From Amphibacillus cookii (GTDB lineage Bacteria > Bacillota > Bacilli > Bacillales > Amphibacillaceae), in NCBI RefSeq assembly GCF_016908375.1, contig NZ_JAFBDS010000001.1:248001-312000 (forward strand): 64,000 bases of DNA, written 5' to 3'. Within the stretch, counting starts at the first letter, position 1, and each line of letters begins with the position of its first letter. Made by a program: the position numbers and the translations under genes. Positions 63,599-64,000 of this stretch are shown here, in pieces. The notes beneath the pieces were generated by a model. That model ran no database searches and was not told the origin of the DNA. It saw only the letters and a program-made list of their open reading frames with translations.

Positions 63599-64000
63599 TC
63601 AAGCAGCTGTTCGGCTTTGTTGTTTTTCTTCGATGGATTGAAATATTTGGTAACAAGTACCCATTAATAAAAATGCAATAAATGAGCCAGCAAAGAAAAA
63701 AGTAAGACCTGGTATATAATTAAAAACAAAAATGGTTAGGCTAATACCAACTAACATTGCCATATTATGAAGTGGATGGATTAACATTAATAAAAATGCT
63801 TGTTTAATGACAGTAAAGAAACCAAGATTATAATGCACGTAAACGGGAAACAAATATAGTAGTGTTAACAAAGCAAAAAATAAAAATAAATATAAGGGTA
63901 ATTGAACGAACAATAAACTTGAATCGCGATGTAAAGATAAGAAAACTAAATGGATATAACTAATCCCTCCAACGGTCGCAATGACAAGGCCGTATCCGTT
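63599..64000 (-). CDS. DUF624 (YesL-like) membrane protein, 5' end cut by window edge
   Basis: The last 133 residues of a membrane protein whose start lies beyond the right edge. The visible part has four hydrophobic segments with the DUF624 pattern (VGGISYIHLVFLSLHRDS, YNLGFFTVIKQAFLLMLIHPLHNMAML, FFFAGSFIAFLLMGTCYQIF). B. subtilis YesL of this family sits in the pectin-degradation locus with YesMN, so it may belong to the sugar-uptake genes. It is transcribed towards them and convergent. The frame stays open to position 64000. Confidence 0.78.
   Translation of the reverse strand, partial: NGYGLVIATVGGISYIHLVFLSLHRDSSLLFVQLPLYLFLFFALLTLLYLFPVYVHYNLGFFTVIKQAFLLMLIHPLHNMAMLVGISLTIFVFNYIPGLTFFFAGSFIAFLLMGTCYQIFQSIEEKQQSRTAA

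Overview
The window is a low-GC Firmicutes chromosome segment, most likely from a Bacillaceae-type endospore former or a recent descendant. Evidence: strong GGAGG-type ribosome binding sites, GTG/TTG starts, AbrB-, Spo0E- and YdjO-family genes, a Fur box, cre sites, and proteins that read most like Bacillus-group families. I cannot name the species. I see no rRNA, tRNA, CRISPR array or intact insertion sequence.

Layout. 1-5.9 kb (minus strand): a Fur-boxed ferric-siderophore operon with ATPase, two FecCD permeases, a thioredoxin-reductase-like ferredoxin-NADP reductase and two binding lipoproteins. 6.4-13 kb: CoA-disulfide reductase/rhodanese, a TetR-CocE hydrolase pair with its operator, an AbrB-like regulator and an M28-like protein. 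13.6-17.2 kb: an ABC exporter whose large subunit carries an M1-peptidase-like ectodomain without its zinc motif. 17.4 kb: a variant PRPP synthetase. 19-29 kb: a galactan locus (AraC regulator, GanS-P-Q importer, one cytoplasmic and one secreted GH53 galactanase, GH42 beta-galactosidase), followed by phosphoglucomutase. 31-42 kb: a RecA-like/PEP-synthase-like fusion, fructose PTS, a Spo0E-like peptide, PEP carboxylase, glycerol kinase and an aldo/keto reductase. 43-49 kb: YdjO, a SurA/PrsA-like lipoprotein, an aromatic-acid-exporter-like protein, class B PBP3, class D sortase and YigZ. 49.4-57 kb: an accessory stretch with decayed genes and IS110/IS3 remnants, two regulators, a MerR-C45 hydrolase operon and a MarR-permease-small CysCys protein operon. 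57-63.4 kb: a YesM/YesN two-component system with a sugar ABC importer, then the end of a DUF624 gene.

The galactan genes form one pathway. The secreted GH53 cuts galactan outside, GanSPQ imports the oligomers (no ATPase is encoded, so a shared MsmX-like ATPase is expected), and the cytoplasmic GH53 and GH42 finish the job. The YesMN-linked importer also lacks an ATPase.

The most striking non-coding signal is a family of about 13 structured repeats (130-280 bp), all on the + strand whatever the direction of the neighbouring genes. They are flanked by TTTAT-like motifs, show covarying stems and come in short and long forms. They resemble bcr1, which was described as a mobile repeat of the Bacillus cereus group. 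Two copies supply the stop codon of the adjacent gene, and one appears split around glpK.
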